Positions 46,557-57,537 of a stretch of DNA of 64,000 nt are shown here, piece by piece. The notes beneath the pieces were generated by a model that did no database searches, was not told the origin of the DNA, and saw nothing but the letters and a program-made list of their open reading frames with translations. Origin of the DNA: Sesamum alatum. Taxonomy: Eukaryota > Streptophyta > Magnoliopsida > Lamiales > Pedaliaceae. The stretch covers positions 12,478,854 to 12,542,853 of the forward strand of contig JACGWO010000001.1 of assembly GCA_034509735.1 (NCBI GenBank), given 5' to 3'. How positions within the stretch are numbered: the stretch's first letter is position 1; each line of letters starts with the position of its first letter. The position numbers were made by a program, and so were the translations under genes.

Positions 46557-47091
46557 CTTTACCACAATCTTTTATTTTGTTGCACTTTGCCTCCCAATTG
46601 TTTTTTTTATACTTTACCCCCAATCTTTTATTTTGTTGCACTTTACATTTCTTGGAGAATAATAATGCAATATTCCGGGGAATGATTTGGGTTGAATAAA
46701 ATTATAAGGACTAATTTCAGACACCCTCCCAACATATGGGTTGAGTTGCACTCCCCCCCCCCCCCCCACCCAACCTTTCAAAAAGAAACAAAGAGTTTTA
46801 AAGAAAATTGAGAAAAATTACAAATAATAAAGAAAAAAGGAGAAAAATTAAAGAGCATTTTGGGTAATTTTTCAAACATCAATGAGGTATTTATAATTAT
46901 GTCAAAATTCAAGGAAGACGATTGTAATTTACCCAAAACAAAAATTTCTTCCCACTTCGAATATTTTGGCGATGAACTTGCGTGTATTACAACCCAACTT
47001 GTTAATTTACAATCCTAAATAAATAGTTTTACATCACAAATGTGTGCAAAATACATACATTACATGCATAAAAGGAGGCGAAATCGAATCC

Positions 47092-47123
<32 letters not shown>

Positions 47124-47541
47124 ATTGTGTGTATTCCTGCCGATGCCACCATTAGACAAATGTGTGTATTTCTGCTAGCAACAATATTACATTTTGGTTT
47201 ATAATGTGAAGTTTTTTTTTTTTTTTAATTATAACGTGAAGTTGTTTATCTGTAGATCAGGCTTTGAATTTCTGGAATTTCTCTCCTTTTTTTTTTGCTG
47301 TTTTTTATAATTTTATTTCTTTATTTAAAAAGAAAATGTTGGGGGGGGGGGGGGGAGTGCAACTGACCCCATACGTTGGGAGGGTGGATGCATTTAACCC
47401 TTATAATTTTACCCAACCCAAAATTATTTCCCGGAATATTCTAATATTATTTCCCAAGAAGTGCAAGGTGTAACAAAATAAAAAGGTTGGGGGGCAAAGT
47501 ACAAATGACCCCATACATTGGGGAGTGTTTGCATTTAACCC
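46468..47541. mobile_element. Foldback element with long inverted arms and poly-C/poly-G tracts, about 1.07 kb
   Basis: The left arm (46468-46775) and right arm (47335-47541) are inverted copies. Left reads TTAAATGCAGGCTTCCAATG; the right end read in reverse gives TTAAATGCAAACACTCCCCA; GGGTCATTTG-ACTTTGCC is shared. A C-run at about 46752 pairs with a G-run at about 47341. Flanks TATTCTTTT and TATTTTTTA suggest a 9-bp duplication. A half copy of the GGTAAATTACA family lies inside, at about 46855-46935. Confidence 0.72.
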
Positions 47542-47554
47542 TATTTTTTATGTA

Positions 47555-47852
47555 CTAGTCATTGTGGCACGCCGTCCTTGTGTGCAGATAATGAATATTC
47601 TTTCGCGCTTTAAAATATATTCTTATAAATAAGAGCAAAGTATAAAATAATACATCACATTAAATAAAAAAGAATAAAAGAAAGAAAAGAAATTATTTTA
47701 TCAATTAAGGTAAAATTTGGAAGCTAAATACGTTAGTTACATTATCAGTTGAAGGGTATTTAATTTGGACTTCCTAAAAAAAAATGGTGTAGTAGAGTCA
47801 CTAACCGTCATTTGTGAGTGTGATGGGGGTTTTGTTTTTATATTAGTATAGA
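47555..47852 (-). mobile_element. Non-autonomous Helitron, 298 bp
   Basis: On the minus strand it begins TCTATACTAATATAAAAAC after a host A. It ends GGCGTGCCACAATGACTAG before a host T. An imperfect hairpin (GCACAC...GCGTGC) precedes the end. The termini match those of the Helitron at 19197/28662; the interior does not. Confidence 0.75.
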
Positions 47853-48352
47853 TGTGAAGTGAGAAAAGTATTTATCTTTTGTTACTAATTATTCAAATTC
47901 ATCAAATGAGTATATATAATTACTTAAGATATAAATACTAACAAAAAATACATTTATAAAATTAATAAATCAATTCCACACTTTGTTAGATCCTTGAACT
48001 CAAGATTTTATATAAAGACAATATCTTATTAAACTTTTTCACTGTTAAGTGATGTGAAAAGTGTTCCCGTCCAAAAGATTGAATCTCTGCATGGAAAAAG
48101 TTTAAGTATTATTATTACATTTTGTGAAATTGTAAGGTTTATTTATTGAAAGCTCCATTTTTGTAACTCTTTAAATTTATAGTTATCATCTAATTTTTAA
48201 TTTCACCATAATCAGAAAATTTAATTGGATACTTCATAAACCATTTGAATGTTTGCATTTTACAAGCTTGACTTTGAGAAATTCATTATGGTGTCATCAG
48301 TAAAATTGAAATTTTAATGGATATTGGAATTCTGCGTAACAAATTTTGGATA
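47853..48352. other. Intergenic, AT-rich
   Basis: No gene, RNA or element edge recognised. Confidence 0.5.
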
Positions 48353-48660
48353 CACTAGAAGACATTTAATATTTAATCATAGCTAATTTTCATGGTTAAT
48401 AAGAAATATTCATAGTAAATAGTCATTCACCACATTCACACAATGATTGTCAGTCGTAGTTTTTGCGAGTGTGGCTAAAATATTTATCATGGTTAAAAAC
48501 CATGACAAAAACATTTGCTATGACTCATAGCCACGGCAAAAATAGTTTTTATGATAGATTATAAATTTTTACAATAGTTTTTATTTAATCATGATTAATA
48601 ATAATTATTTACCATAGTCTTTGTTCATACCTTAGCCAATAATAAACTTTTTTTCTAGTG
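48353..48660. mobile_element. CACTA-type MITE, 308 bp
   Basis: Terminal inverted repeats CACTAGAA...TTCTAGTG are flanked by ATA on both sides (48350-48352, 48661-48663), the 3-bp duplication typical of CACTA elements. Subterminal short repeats such as CATGGTTAA and CCATGAC occur in both orientations. No transposase. Confidence 0.88.
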
Positions 48661-48663
48661 ATA

Positions 48664-49143
48664 ATATATTGGTTTGTGACTGAACTCATGCTTAAGTTAT
48701 CTTTTGATAACTGTTTTTCAAAATAATGAAGATGGTTGTTAATTTATACAATGTGTGTGCGTAATTAATTGAAAAATTAAGAAATTTTTGTTATTTTTAT
48801 CTTATTGAATAAATAGAAATCAAATAATAAAAACATTATAGAGAAAAGAATGGGTGGAACAAATAGAATGTGAAAGTTCAGAAGAACGAGAAAAGTAAAA
48901 AAGTTGGTGAAATAATTTTAAAAAGGGAAAGTAATTGGAAGTTGATGAAAGTAAACTTTTAAATATTTTTAACAAAAAATTTGTATAAATTTTATTAATA
49001 TTGATGCCCAATAATTTGAAAAAAAATAATAATTTTGCTTAAAAATGTTCAATATCTAACATTCACTTAACTTGAAATCTTATAAAACATAATTCTAGTA
49101 AAAAATAGATTAAATTCATGCGTAGGACGAGTGAGAAAATATT
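48664..49143. other. Intergenic, AT-rich
   Basis: Nothing supported beyond low-complexity AT sequence. Confidence 0.5.
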
Positions 49144-49554
49144 GGATAAATTACAGCCACTTATCTTTAGATTTGACATAATTACCAATACTCCCTCATT
49201 ATTTGAAAAATTACAAATACTCCCTGAAATTTGTAATTTTTAACCAAATGCCTGAAATTGACCATTTTACCCTTGATTTTTTTGAATAGTAGAAAAATTA
49301 GTCGAGGCAAATTGCATTATTGCTCATCTGTGTAAAAAATTTAAGAAACTTCTCACTGAACATTATAGTCTAAGAAAATTTAAGATTAAATAAAAAAAAT
49401 TAATTTATATAAAGACATTTTGGTTCGTTCACCCATAAATTTGGATGAAAATGAGTTATTTGTTAAACGGTTACAAATTTCATAGGTATCTGTAAGTTTT
49501 TAAACAACAAGTTAATATTTATAATTATGTCAAAACTGATGTATAATTTACCCC
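49144..49554. mobile_element. Foldback MULE-type element, GGTAAATTACA family copy 4
   Basis: Starts GGATAAATTACAGCCACTTA and ends GATGTATAATTTACCCC. Internal phrases match copies 1-3 (ATTTGAAAAATTACAAATAC, GAGTTATTTGTTAAACGG). Flanks share AAATATT. Confidence 0.75.
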
Positions 49555-49616
49555 TAAATATTTAATCAACTTATTACATCTTATGAAATTTATGAGTTTA
49601 TTACATCTGTCACGTG

Positions 49617-49640
49617 AGCTTAGCCAAACACCCTATATAT
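49617..49640 (+). promoter_or_regulatory. TATA box of the SCPL gene abutting a Harbinger-type MITE end
   Basis: GCTTAGCCAAACACCCTA matches the right terminus of the MITE at 57244-58221. It runs straight into TATATATGAAACA, the only good TATA box 60-70 bp before the SCPL start codon at 49699. The element's left end was not found. Confidence 0.55.
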
Positions 49641-49698
49641 GAAACAGCCAACTGAGATTACCGCAGGGAACGTGGCCGGAGAAAGTAGGAACGACACG

Positions 49699-52600
49699 AT
49701 GAACTCTTGGTTGTGCTTGCTTCTCTGCTCGCTTCTCTGCTTGCTTCTCCTCATCAACATTACTGCCTCTTCCAAATGCATCATAAACTCTCTGCCGGGA
49801 TTTCATGGAACCCTGCCTTTCAAACTTGAAACCGGGTCGGGTATTTCATGGAAGCTGTATACTTGAAAGATGATGAAAGATGATACACACACACACACGC
49901 ATTTATACATATATGTTTGTGGGTTTTCGTATATCTATCTCATTCAAGGAACTTAATGGATTCAGGTATATTGGCGTGGGAGAAAAGGATGAAGTGCAGC
50001 TGTTTTACTACTTCATTGAATCAGAAAATGACCCAGAAAGAGATCCTCTCATACTATGGCTCACTGGCGAACCTGGTTGCTCTGGTTTTTCAGGCCTTGT
50101 TTATGAAATTGGTGGGGTTTTTTTTTTTTCCTATTTGCTGTAATCATTTATGGGTCTTGGAAGATCATTTGTAGTTTCAAGATCAGCGAATATTTTGCCC
50201 TGATTTTGGGTGTTTCTTGTAGGTCCGTTGGCTTTCGATGTTGAAGCTTTTGATGGAAGCTTACCTTCTTTGGTTATAAATCCGTATTCATGGACAAGGG
50301 TCGGTAATGATTTACTTCAATTGCTCCACCTTATTAATTATTTCTTAAGGGATGATCGTTTTATGGTTTTCGTGCAGATCGCTAACATAATATTCATAGA
50401 CTCCCCTGCTGGAACTGGATTCTCCTATGCCACCACTTCACAAGGTTATATTAACTCCGACACTAAATCCGCTGAATATAATTACTCGTTTCTGAGGAAG
50501 GTGAGCTTTTGCAATAATTATCATCCATCCATGCCCTTTTCCCTCGTTTTTGTTTTACTTCCAATTAACAATGCTGTATTGGAAAATGCAGTGGATGTTG
50601 AATCACACAGAGTTTATCAAGAATCGTCTGTACGTTGCCGGTGACTCTTATGGAGGCAAAATTGCTCCCATGGTAGCTCTGGAAATAGCCAAAGGTGGCA
50701 TATTCATGACTATGATGAACTTTTGGTAACGAATTGTTTTCAATTTTCCCTCGTGAGGAAGCTTAGTTTAAATGGGTGGTGATGATACTCCAGGTAATGA
50801 AGCTGGAATTGAGCCACGGATGTTACTCCAAGTAAGTTCAAATTCTATACTCCCATAGTGAGATTGTCTTCCAGTGATACTCATCAGATGATTAGAATGT
50901 TGAGGAATTGAAGCAGGGATACATTGTCGGGAATTCAAGGACAGATGCATATGAGGATGATAACGAGAAGCTTCCTTATGCCCACAGGATGGCACTCATA
51001 TCAGATGAACATTTTGAGGTAGTTTCGTTCTCTTTTTTGAGTGTCTTTGCGAAAGAAGTTTAATGAGAAAGAACTAAGAATTCAAACACGTATGGATTAA
51101 ACTTGATGTCGATCTTGATGTCTCTATGTTCTTGTCAGCTGGTTTCGGAACTTCATGACCGTTCACCATGTAATGCTTGATAAAATTTGTCCACATAGTC
51201 AATATGACCGACATAGGTGCTGAAGCTGCTAATTGCTTCAACTACATTGATATGTTGGAAACGATTAATGAAGGCCTACATTTGGACATTAGTGACTGGA
51301 TCTGCTTGACTCAACTCTGCATCTTTTGTCATATCAGATCTTGCTGAAAAAGTTTTTCTGCTTCATTTTTTCCTGGGACAGATTGAAAATTTAGTCAATG
51401 AATATTGTCTCGTATTAGATAACATGAAAATAACGGATAGCTCCACAATTTCAGCTTGCATATAGCAGCTGTCATGGGGAGTATGTGAATCCAGTTCCAG
51501 CAAACATACAATGCCTTTATGCTCTTCAACTTGTTAAAGAGGTAACATGGCATTTTCTTATACTGTCGTTTCTTCCGTTTGACATATTTGTTTATGCACC
51601 GGTTGTTCTTGTACGTAACCAAGCGCAGTGCACGAGCCAAATTTCTGAGAATCATATTCTGGAGCCAAAATGCAAATTCATGTCACCGAGACCTAACATC
51701 TCTCGCCCGGTCCAACTATTCCTAGAAGATGATCCAGTTGACCTTCTTTCCTTCTCCAAAGAAGAGCAACCATGGTGCCGCGTAATTTCTACCTTCCCGT
51801 CTAACATATTTGCCAGTGTCCACATGATACATATGATATTATTACCACTGGATTTTCCTAAGCAAAAGTCTTCCTGTTTGCAGAATTATGATTACGTGAC
51901 CTCTTATGTCTGGGCAAATGATGAAAGGGTCCAAAAAGCTCTTTGCATCGAAAAGGTACATGAACAAATAGACAAGTTTCCGGGATAGACATATTTTTGC
52001 ATATTATACGAGGGTTTATCACCCGTCTGAGATAGTAGTCGGAACAAAACAGCGTCTGAGGTATTGGATTGAAATCCAGGGAACAATAAGTGAATGGACA
52101 AGATGCAATACGAGCTTATCCTATGAAGAAGACGTACCAAGTGTTTTGAAGCATCATCAACTTCTCAATGAGAAGGGCTTTCAAGCCTTGGCATACAGGT
52201 GACTCAAATTAGCTACTTCCTAAACAGAATTGATGGCTTAAAACTGCTAGAATTAAATTTCATCACAATTTCTTTTCTGCTTCAACTTTTAGAAATATTC
52301 ACTTTATAAACATCCCATGTACAAACAGGCCTCTGCCAGTATTTTGTAATCATTTATGTGTATGTATCTCTATATTTCAGCGGCGATCATGACATGATTG
52401 TACCTTACATGAGCACATTAAAATGGATACGCCATCTCAATCTCACCCTTGATGAGGAATGGAGGCCTTGGACTGTCGATGGCCAAATTGCAGGGTCAGT
52501 TTTCAATTCTCAACTTGCTTCAGAAAATTCATGCAAAAATCAATCCCGCAAATGAAGTAATTGAAGTCTTTTATGGTCTGCATGCATGCAGATACACAAT

Positions 52601-52833
52601 GAAATACAAGAACAATCAAGCCGAACTCACCTTTGCTACTGTGAAGGCAAGAAAAAGTTTCAAGTGTTTACTTTCCTTTAATCCCTGTGAATAATGTGAA
52701 GCAAATATCGAGATAAATGCATGTATTTCGATGGTTTGTGTATTTGCAGGGTGCAGGTCATACAGCTCCAGAGTACAAGCCCAAACAATGTTTTGACATG
52801 ATCAAAAGATGGTTATCTTTATATCCACTCTAG
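49699..52833 (+). CDS. Serine carboxypeptidase-like protein (SCPL clade I acyltransferase type), fourteen exons
   Basis: Exons: 49699-49835, 49966-50111, 50223-50299, 50378-50500, 50592-50694, 50794-50831, 50917-51018, 51455-51541, 51629-51781, 51884-51955, 52080-52198, 52381-52494, 52592-52646, 52750-52833; 469 aa. Members of this clade transfer acyl groups from glucose esters in secondary metabolism, usually in the vacuole (known). The signal peptide is [20 protein letters not shown]. An upstream in-frame ATG (49639) overlaps the TATA box and was not used. The triad is present: S180 (GDSYGG), the Asp in GDHD (388-390), and H446 ([11 protein letters not shown]). The oxyanion loop, usually GGPGCS, reads GEPGCS with Glu at 81. 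Intron 13 has a GC donor (GTGAAG|GCAAGA). All phases agree. The substrate cannot be told. Confidence 0.92.
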
Positions 52834-53363
52834 ATATTTTGAACATCGTCCGGTTATTCCGGATATAACTACAACATTTTTCATTCATATATATTATTTA
52901 TCTTCTATTACAATAAGTGGTCTTGAACATGATGTAATAATAGTACATCGATGCTTTTCATCAGTAAATAAGTGTAAGAACTTCTCTATCGGTATATTAG
53001 TGGTGTTGAACCACGATGTTTTTCTCTATCGGTATATGACTTTCTCTTTCCTTTTTCCGACATTTACTGTGATATCATTGATCATCGGATCATGTTTTTT
53101 TAGTGTTCTTGTTGTCTTCAAAATTGCTGCTTGTGATGACGGGGAGAAAATTTCGCAGGGAATTTTACAGAAACAACGTAGGAGGGAAAATCCCAAAGTC
53201 TTTTGCTAACTTGAATTCTCTTAATTTGGTTTCCGCGAGTATGGAAAACTCCGAATTATCCTTGAATTCAACACTACAATCCTAATTTCAGGTCATTGAA
53301 CTTATAGTTCATCGTGACAGACGGCTAAATGATAATCTCTATCGAACCTAAGAGTTTTGTGAG

Positions 53364-54252
53364 TGTAGACGATAAGTGGAAAATATATATTATTTATAAT
53401 TATATTATATTTTTTATCTATATTTTGAAATTTACTAAATTAATTTTAAATATAAATAGTTAAATTAATTGATATTCTACTATATATTTCGTCATCAAAT
53501 CAACGGCCGACACGTGTCAAATTGAGGTGTTTCGGCCAATCAAATCAAGACAAATATTTCACATATTATCTCTTCAAAAAAAAAATTAAAGAGATAATAT
53601 TGAAATTGACCAATCATTTCTTTCTAAATATTTAATGTATTTATCCTTTTAAATTAAAATAAAGAGATAATACAAAATAAGTGTTAAATTCACCACTACT
53701 CTACCTCTTTGACAGCTATATAAAGGGGTCCTTGGAACTCATTCAAAACACACACAAGCAAGCAAGAGAGCATTCAAGAAGTCTCGAAATCCTCTCACAA
53801 ATCAAGGAAGATCCACGACGTTCTAGGCGAGATTCAAGGCGTTCGTCGCGGAAATCGTCCAAAGTCAGCGTTTGATTTGACAAGAAGTCCGAAGACTGAC
53901 GAATTAACATTATCAAGATTGAAGTCCACCTTGGCGGAAGATTAAAGTCTCAAATCCACCAAGAACATTCCAAATTCAAGTCAAGAATCGTCAAGTTTAT
54001 AGCATTTGATCCGGGAACAAGTCAACGACCCCCGAATTAACGTTATTCAAAGTCAAAGTCAACGTCAAAGGAGATCAAACGTCACAGTTTCACCTTCGAA
54101 GTTGCCGAAGTCAAAGATCACGTTCTTGAAGAGAAGAATAAGAGGTTTCAAGTAGAGATTTCGCACCCACAAATACTCAAATCAAATTCAAGAAATTCAT
54201 TTGTAATATTTTCTTGTTGCGTTAAATTCAGGAACACAAAAATTTGTTTACA
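53364..54252 (+). mobile_element. Solo LTR, 889 bp, with GTGAG target duplication
   Basis: Begins TGTAGACG and ends GTTTACA, flanked by GTGAG on both sides (53359-53363, 54253-54257). Removing it and one GTGAG restores the intron 5 sequence of the parent LRR gene, so the boundaries are independently confirmed. A TATA-like TATATAAAGG occurs at about 53717. No internal retroviral genes remain, which fits LTR-LTR recombination. The strand is inferred from the TATA box. Confidence 0.88.
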
Positions 54253-54417
54253 GTGAGCACTAATAATTGTTAAAATTTGACACCGTTTGACAATGAGAAA
54301 CAAAAGATCACAAAAATTCAATTTATGGTTATGATTTCTGCATGACTTATGTTTGAGTCTTGAGTTCTTGCAGGGATGTCTCCTGTTACCTATTCTAACA
54401 CCTTGAGTTGGAGACTT

Positions 54418-55172
54418 AAGGTGCACAGTGGGTTGGGGTAGCCCTGGATCGAACCAGCCTACCACTATTCAGAGTCGGTACTAAGGTGGTCTTGAGCCTT
54501 TAAATAGTCTCCAATTTGCTCTATTTTTAAATCAAGGCCTAGACCGATTGAGGCCCGGACCAGGCCCAGATGTACATGTAATTTTTTATTTCTATCTTTT
54601 TTATGAAATTGAGGTGTTTTTTGAGTAATTATTTAAATTTATGGTTGTCTTATAAAATAAATAAATAATGAATTAAATCACACAAAAATTTATGACTAAA
54701 AAAGTAGTTAGGACTAGATAATAAACTCAAATAATAATTTGACTAACAAGCTTACAATAATAAATTTAAATAATAACAAATCCAAAAAGAACTTAAAATA
54801 AACTTACAAATTAAAAATAAATAGTATTATATGAATTAATGTACTAAAAATTTAGAAGTAGAACAATAATGATAAAAAAAAATTTAGAGTTTCAAAAGTA
54901 TAAAAAATTTATTAGAATAGTTAACTTAAAAGAATAAAATAAAAAATATATGTTATGCATTATTAAAAGAAAAGAAAATGGCTCAAACAAGCCCGACCTA
55001 GGGCCTGTCCAGGACCAGGTGGTCTTGGGCCATTGGGCTGGGCTGGTCTTAGGTATTAACATTTAGGACTGCTCTAGTTCCAAGCAGGCCTGTGCCGAAT
55101 CAGCCCAATTTTTTATTGGATTAATTCGATCCTGGACTGAGTTGACCCAGCTCGATCCAATGTGCATCTTGA
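54418..55172. mobile_element. hAT-like non-autonomous element, 755 bp
   Basis: Flanked by TTGGAGACT (54409-54417) and TTGGAGATT (55173-55181). Ends are inverted: AAGGTGCACAGTGGGTTG on the left, and on the right, read in reverse, AAGATGCACATTGGATCG. Subterminal GGCCCGGACCAGGCCC-type blocks are found at both ends. An 8-9 bp duplication and this layout suggest hAT; no transposase. Confidence 0.65.
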
Positions 55173-55310
55173 TTGGAGATTATATATTCTCATAAACAAG
55201 AGTCTATTATATGGTAATGAAATGAAAAACTGGAATTGGTATTCAGCTCATTACTCTGTTTACCGGCCGGGGACGACATAAACGTTGTGCAATGATGACT
55301 CTCTCCAACA

Positions 55311-57240
55311 AAAATTTGGAGGTACTTTATAAGAAATTCTTATCCAAGTAGGACGGATTTTAATAAAAGAATTTATAACGGAGTGCACTCACTTAAGTGT
55401 GAGAATGCTAATACTTCTCAAATTTCTCCAGTCAATCTGGATTTTTCTCTTATACACAAGAACACATCATGTCCGATTTGGTGAAGCTTCTCAATGCAGT
55501 TCAATAATTGTCGGAGAGTTCTCAAGCATCACAATTAATTCAATGTGATGAGGCTGTCGCTAATTAGAAGGTCGTCAGATCGTGCGCTCCAGTCCCTGAA
55601 CTGTTGGAACTTCCAAGAGATTCTACAAAAGGAGTAAACGTGCTGGGTCGGGCACAATGTGAGCACTCTAACGCCCAAGTTAGATAAGTCGTGAAGATGG
55701 ATAATATACTGGATGAAGATAGTAATAAATGCACTATCTCTTCTTTAAATGAGGGGATACTTATAGGGGCTATTTAATAAAATGATACAAAAAAAATAAA
55801 AATAGCAAAAATAATATTAAAAGGAATAATAAATTTAGTGCAAATCGAACTCCATTTTTTTTTTTTTGTATAAAAGTAGAACTTACTTAAAGCCGAACTC
55901 CATGAGTTCGACTTCACGGAGTTCGGCATCTTTTTTCTTCTTTTAGTTTTAGTAATTTAAAAAATTATCATTAATAATTATAAATTTAACTAATTATATT
56001 CCTCAATAAATTTAAAATTTACATACCAAAAGAAATACAACAATTACAATTGCTAAAAATGACATCCCGTTATTAAAAGATACAATAATTATAATTACAA
56101 TTTAAAAAATATTGTTAATAATTTAATAATTATAATTATAATTATATATATTTAACTAATTATATTTATTCATTAAAAATGACGGTCCATCCACATGTAT
56201 GAAGTTGATTCAAACCAATCACTTTGTTGTGGCGGTTGAGACATGTAGTAATCTTGATATAAATATTGAGGTGTGTGCATTGTAGATGGACCAGTTATAT
56301 ATACTCCAACATTATTATCAACTTCAATTGAACTAGTAGACATTATGCTACGACTTCTCATTTGTCTGTGGGACACTACTTTTCATGTCATTGCTCGTCC
56401 TGGGCCAAATATCATGAATTCAATAAATTGTATTTTTAATAGTTAATTGCATTTTTTTTCAATAAATTAATTTTAAATTTATTATTGCTAAGTGCTAATT
56501 ATTGTTAAAGTATTTATATTAACAATAATAAATAAATATAATTAGTTAAATATATAATTATAATTCTAAAATTCTAAAATAATTAACATAATTTTTAAAT
56601 TATGATTGTAATTATTGTATTTTTAAAAATGACGGGCGGTCATTTTTTAATAATTATAATTATTGTAATTTCTTTTATGTAAATTTTAAATTTATTAAAG
56701 AATATAATTAAGTTTATAATTATAATTAATAGATTATTAACAATAATTTTTTAAATTATTAAAATAAAAAAGATGCCAAACTCCGTGAGTTCGACTTCGA
56801 AGTCAAACTCACGTCAGGCTCTGTAAGTTCGACTTTAGAAGTCGGACTCTATTAGTTCGAATTCCGTGAGTTCGACTTTTATATAAAAGTTAAACTTTTT
56901 TTTTTGGCAAGTCGAACTCTTATACTAAATTTATTATTCCTTTTAATCTAATATTATTTTTTTATTATTTTTATTATTTTATTAAATAAACCTATTTATA
57001 GTGTCCCTCCCATCGTACGGAAGGTCTCTAATGTGCTCACTAGATTTCGCCACGTGGCAGCCATCCCCATTTTGTGGAATGGACTTGTCCGTGCCTGGTG
57101 CTTTTTGGGCCTCATGGGTCTTATTATCCTTTGGGCCTTTGGCCCTTCTTCTCCAGAGGTCCATTCCCAATTCCTGGCAGGTGGCCCAGTCTTATGTTGA
57201 AGGAGGCCCACACACATGAGCCCACTCACAAAGGATGACT
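55311..57240 (-). repeat. Probable decayed LTR on the minus strand, split by a foldback element
   Basis: Read on the minus strand, 57240-57002 ends GAGGGACACTATAAATAG, like a U3 with a TATA box. After the foldback element, 55757-55640 reads CCCCTCATTTAAAG and then CTAACTTGGGCGTTAGAGTG, a phrase very common in U5 of plant LTRs. Outer limits and a partner LTR were not found. Everything from 55311 to about 55640 is unassigned. Confidence 0.4.
55767..56992. mobile_element. Foldback MULE-type element with GAGTTCGAC palindromes, 1,226 bp
   Basis: Arms of about 300 bp are inverted copies. Ends read GGGCTATTTAATAAAAT and, reversed, GGTTTATTTAATAAAAT. Flanking TACTTATAG (55758-55766) and TATTTATAG (56993-57001) form a 9-bp duplication with one mismatch. 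Each arm has blocks of GAACTCCRTGAGTTCGACTT. Between the arms a minus-strand ORF at 56376-56173 (67 aa, MSHRQMRSRSIMSTSSIEVD and so on) has biased, protein-like composition. It may be a captured gene fragment; no family was recognised. Confidence 0.75.
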
Positions 57241-57243
57241 TAA

Positions 57244-57493
57244 GAGGGTGTTTGGCTAAGCTTATAAGTTTCTCAAAACATCTTATAAGATGTTTGGGAG
57301 TTTATAAGCTCCAAAAATTTGTTTGGCAAAATTTTTGTTAAAGAGTTTATAAGATCTCAAAATAAGATGTTTCGGATCTTATAAGCTTTTTTTAAAAACA
57401 TTAGCATTTCTAACTTTTTTCAAAACATCTTATAAGTTCAATAAGATTAATATGTTATATGACAAAAATACCCTCATTCACCACACACATACT

Positions 57494-57537
<44 letters not shown>

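Larger units (their letters stand above)
52965..55310 (+). pseudogene. Partial, decayed duplicate of the LRR gene with two transposons inside
   Basis: From 52965 the sequence follows intron 3 of the gene at 34703-36514 (GTATATTAGTGGTGTTG, GATATCATTGATCATCGGAT). Next come exon 4 (53159 on, TTTTACAGAAACAACGTAGG), intron 4, a shortened exon 5, intron 5 (TTTGACAATGAGAAACAAAA) and the first bases of exon 6 (GATGTCTCC, about 54376). Exons 6-7 are otherwise lost. Decayed 3' UTR reappears at 55250-55310. Exon 4 lacks exactly 72 bp, one LRR unit, between two AT(T)CCC-AAG repeats. Exons 1-3 are absent. A solo LTR (53364-54252) sits in intron 5, and a hAT-like element (54418-55172) follows. Confidence 0.85.

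Noticed and set aside
46440..46700. Two overlapping Phe-rich ORFs
   Set aside because: They are translations of poly-T tracts in the arm of a foldback element.
49639..49698. Upstream in-frame ATG of the SCPL gene
   Set aside because: It overlaps the TATA box and would place 20 polar residues before a clear signal peptide. The ATG at 49699 fits better.
51020..51454. Possible extra SCPL exon (CTGGTTTCGGAACTTCATGA) after an AG
   Set aside because: It runs into a stop after 13 codons, and exon 7 joins exon 8 in phase with the normal family sequence.
57001..57229. Overlapping ORFs on both strands
   Set aside because: They fall in a probable LTR U3 region; neither has a recognisable domain.
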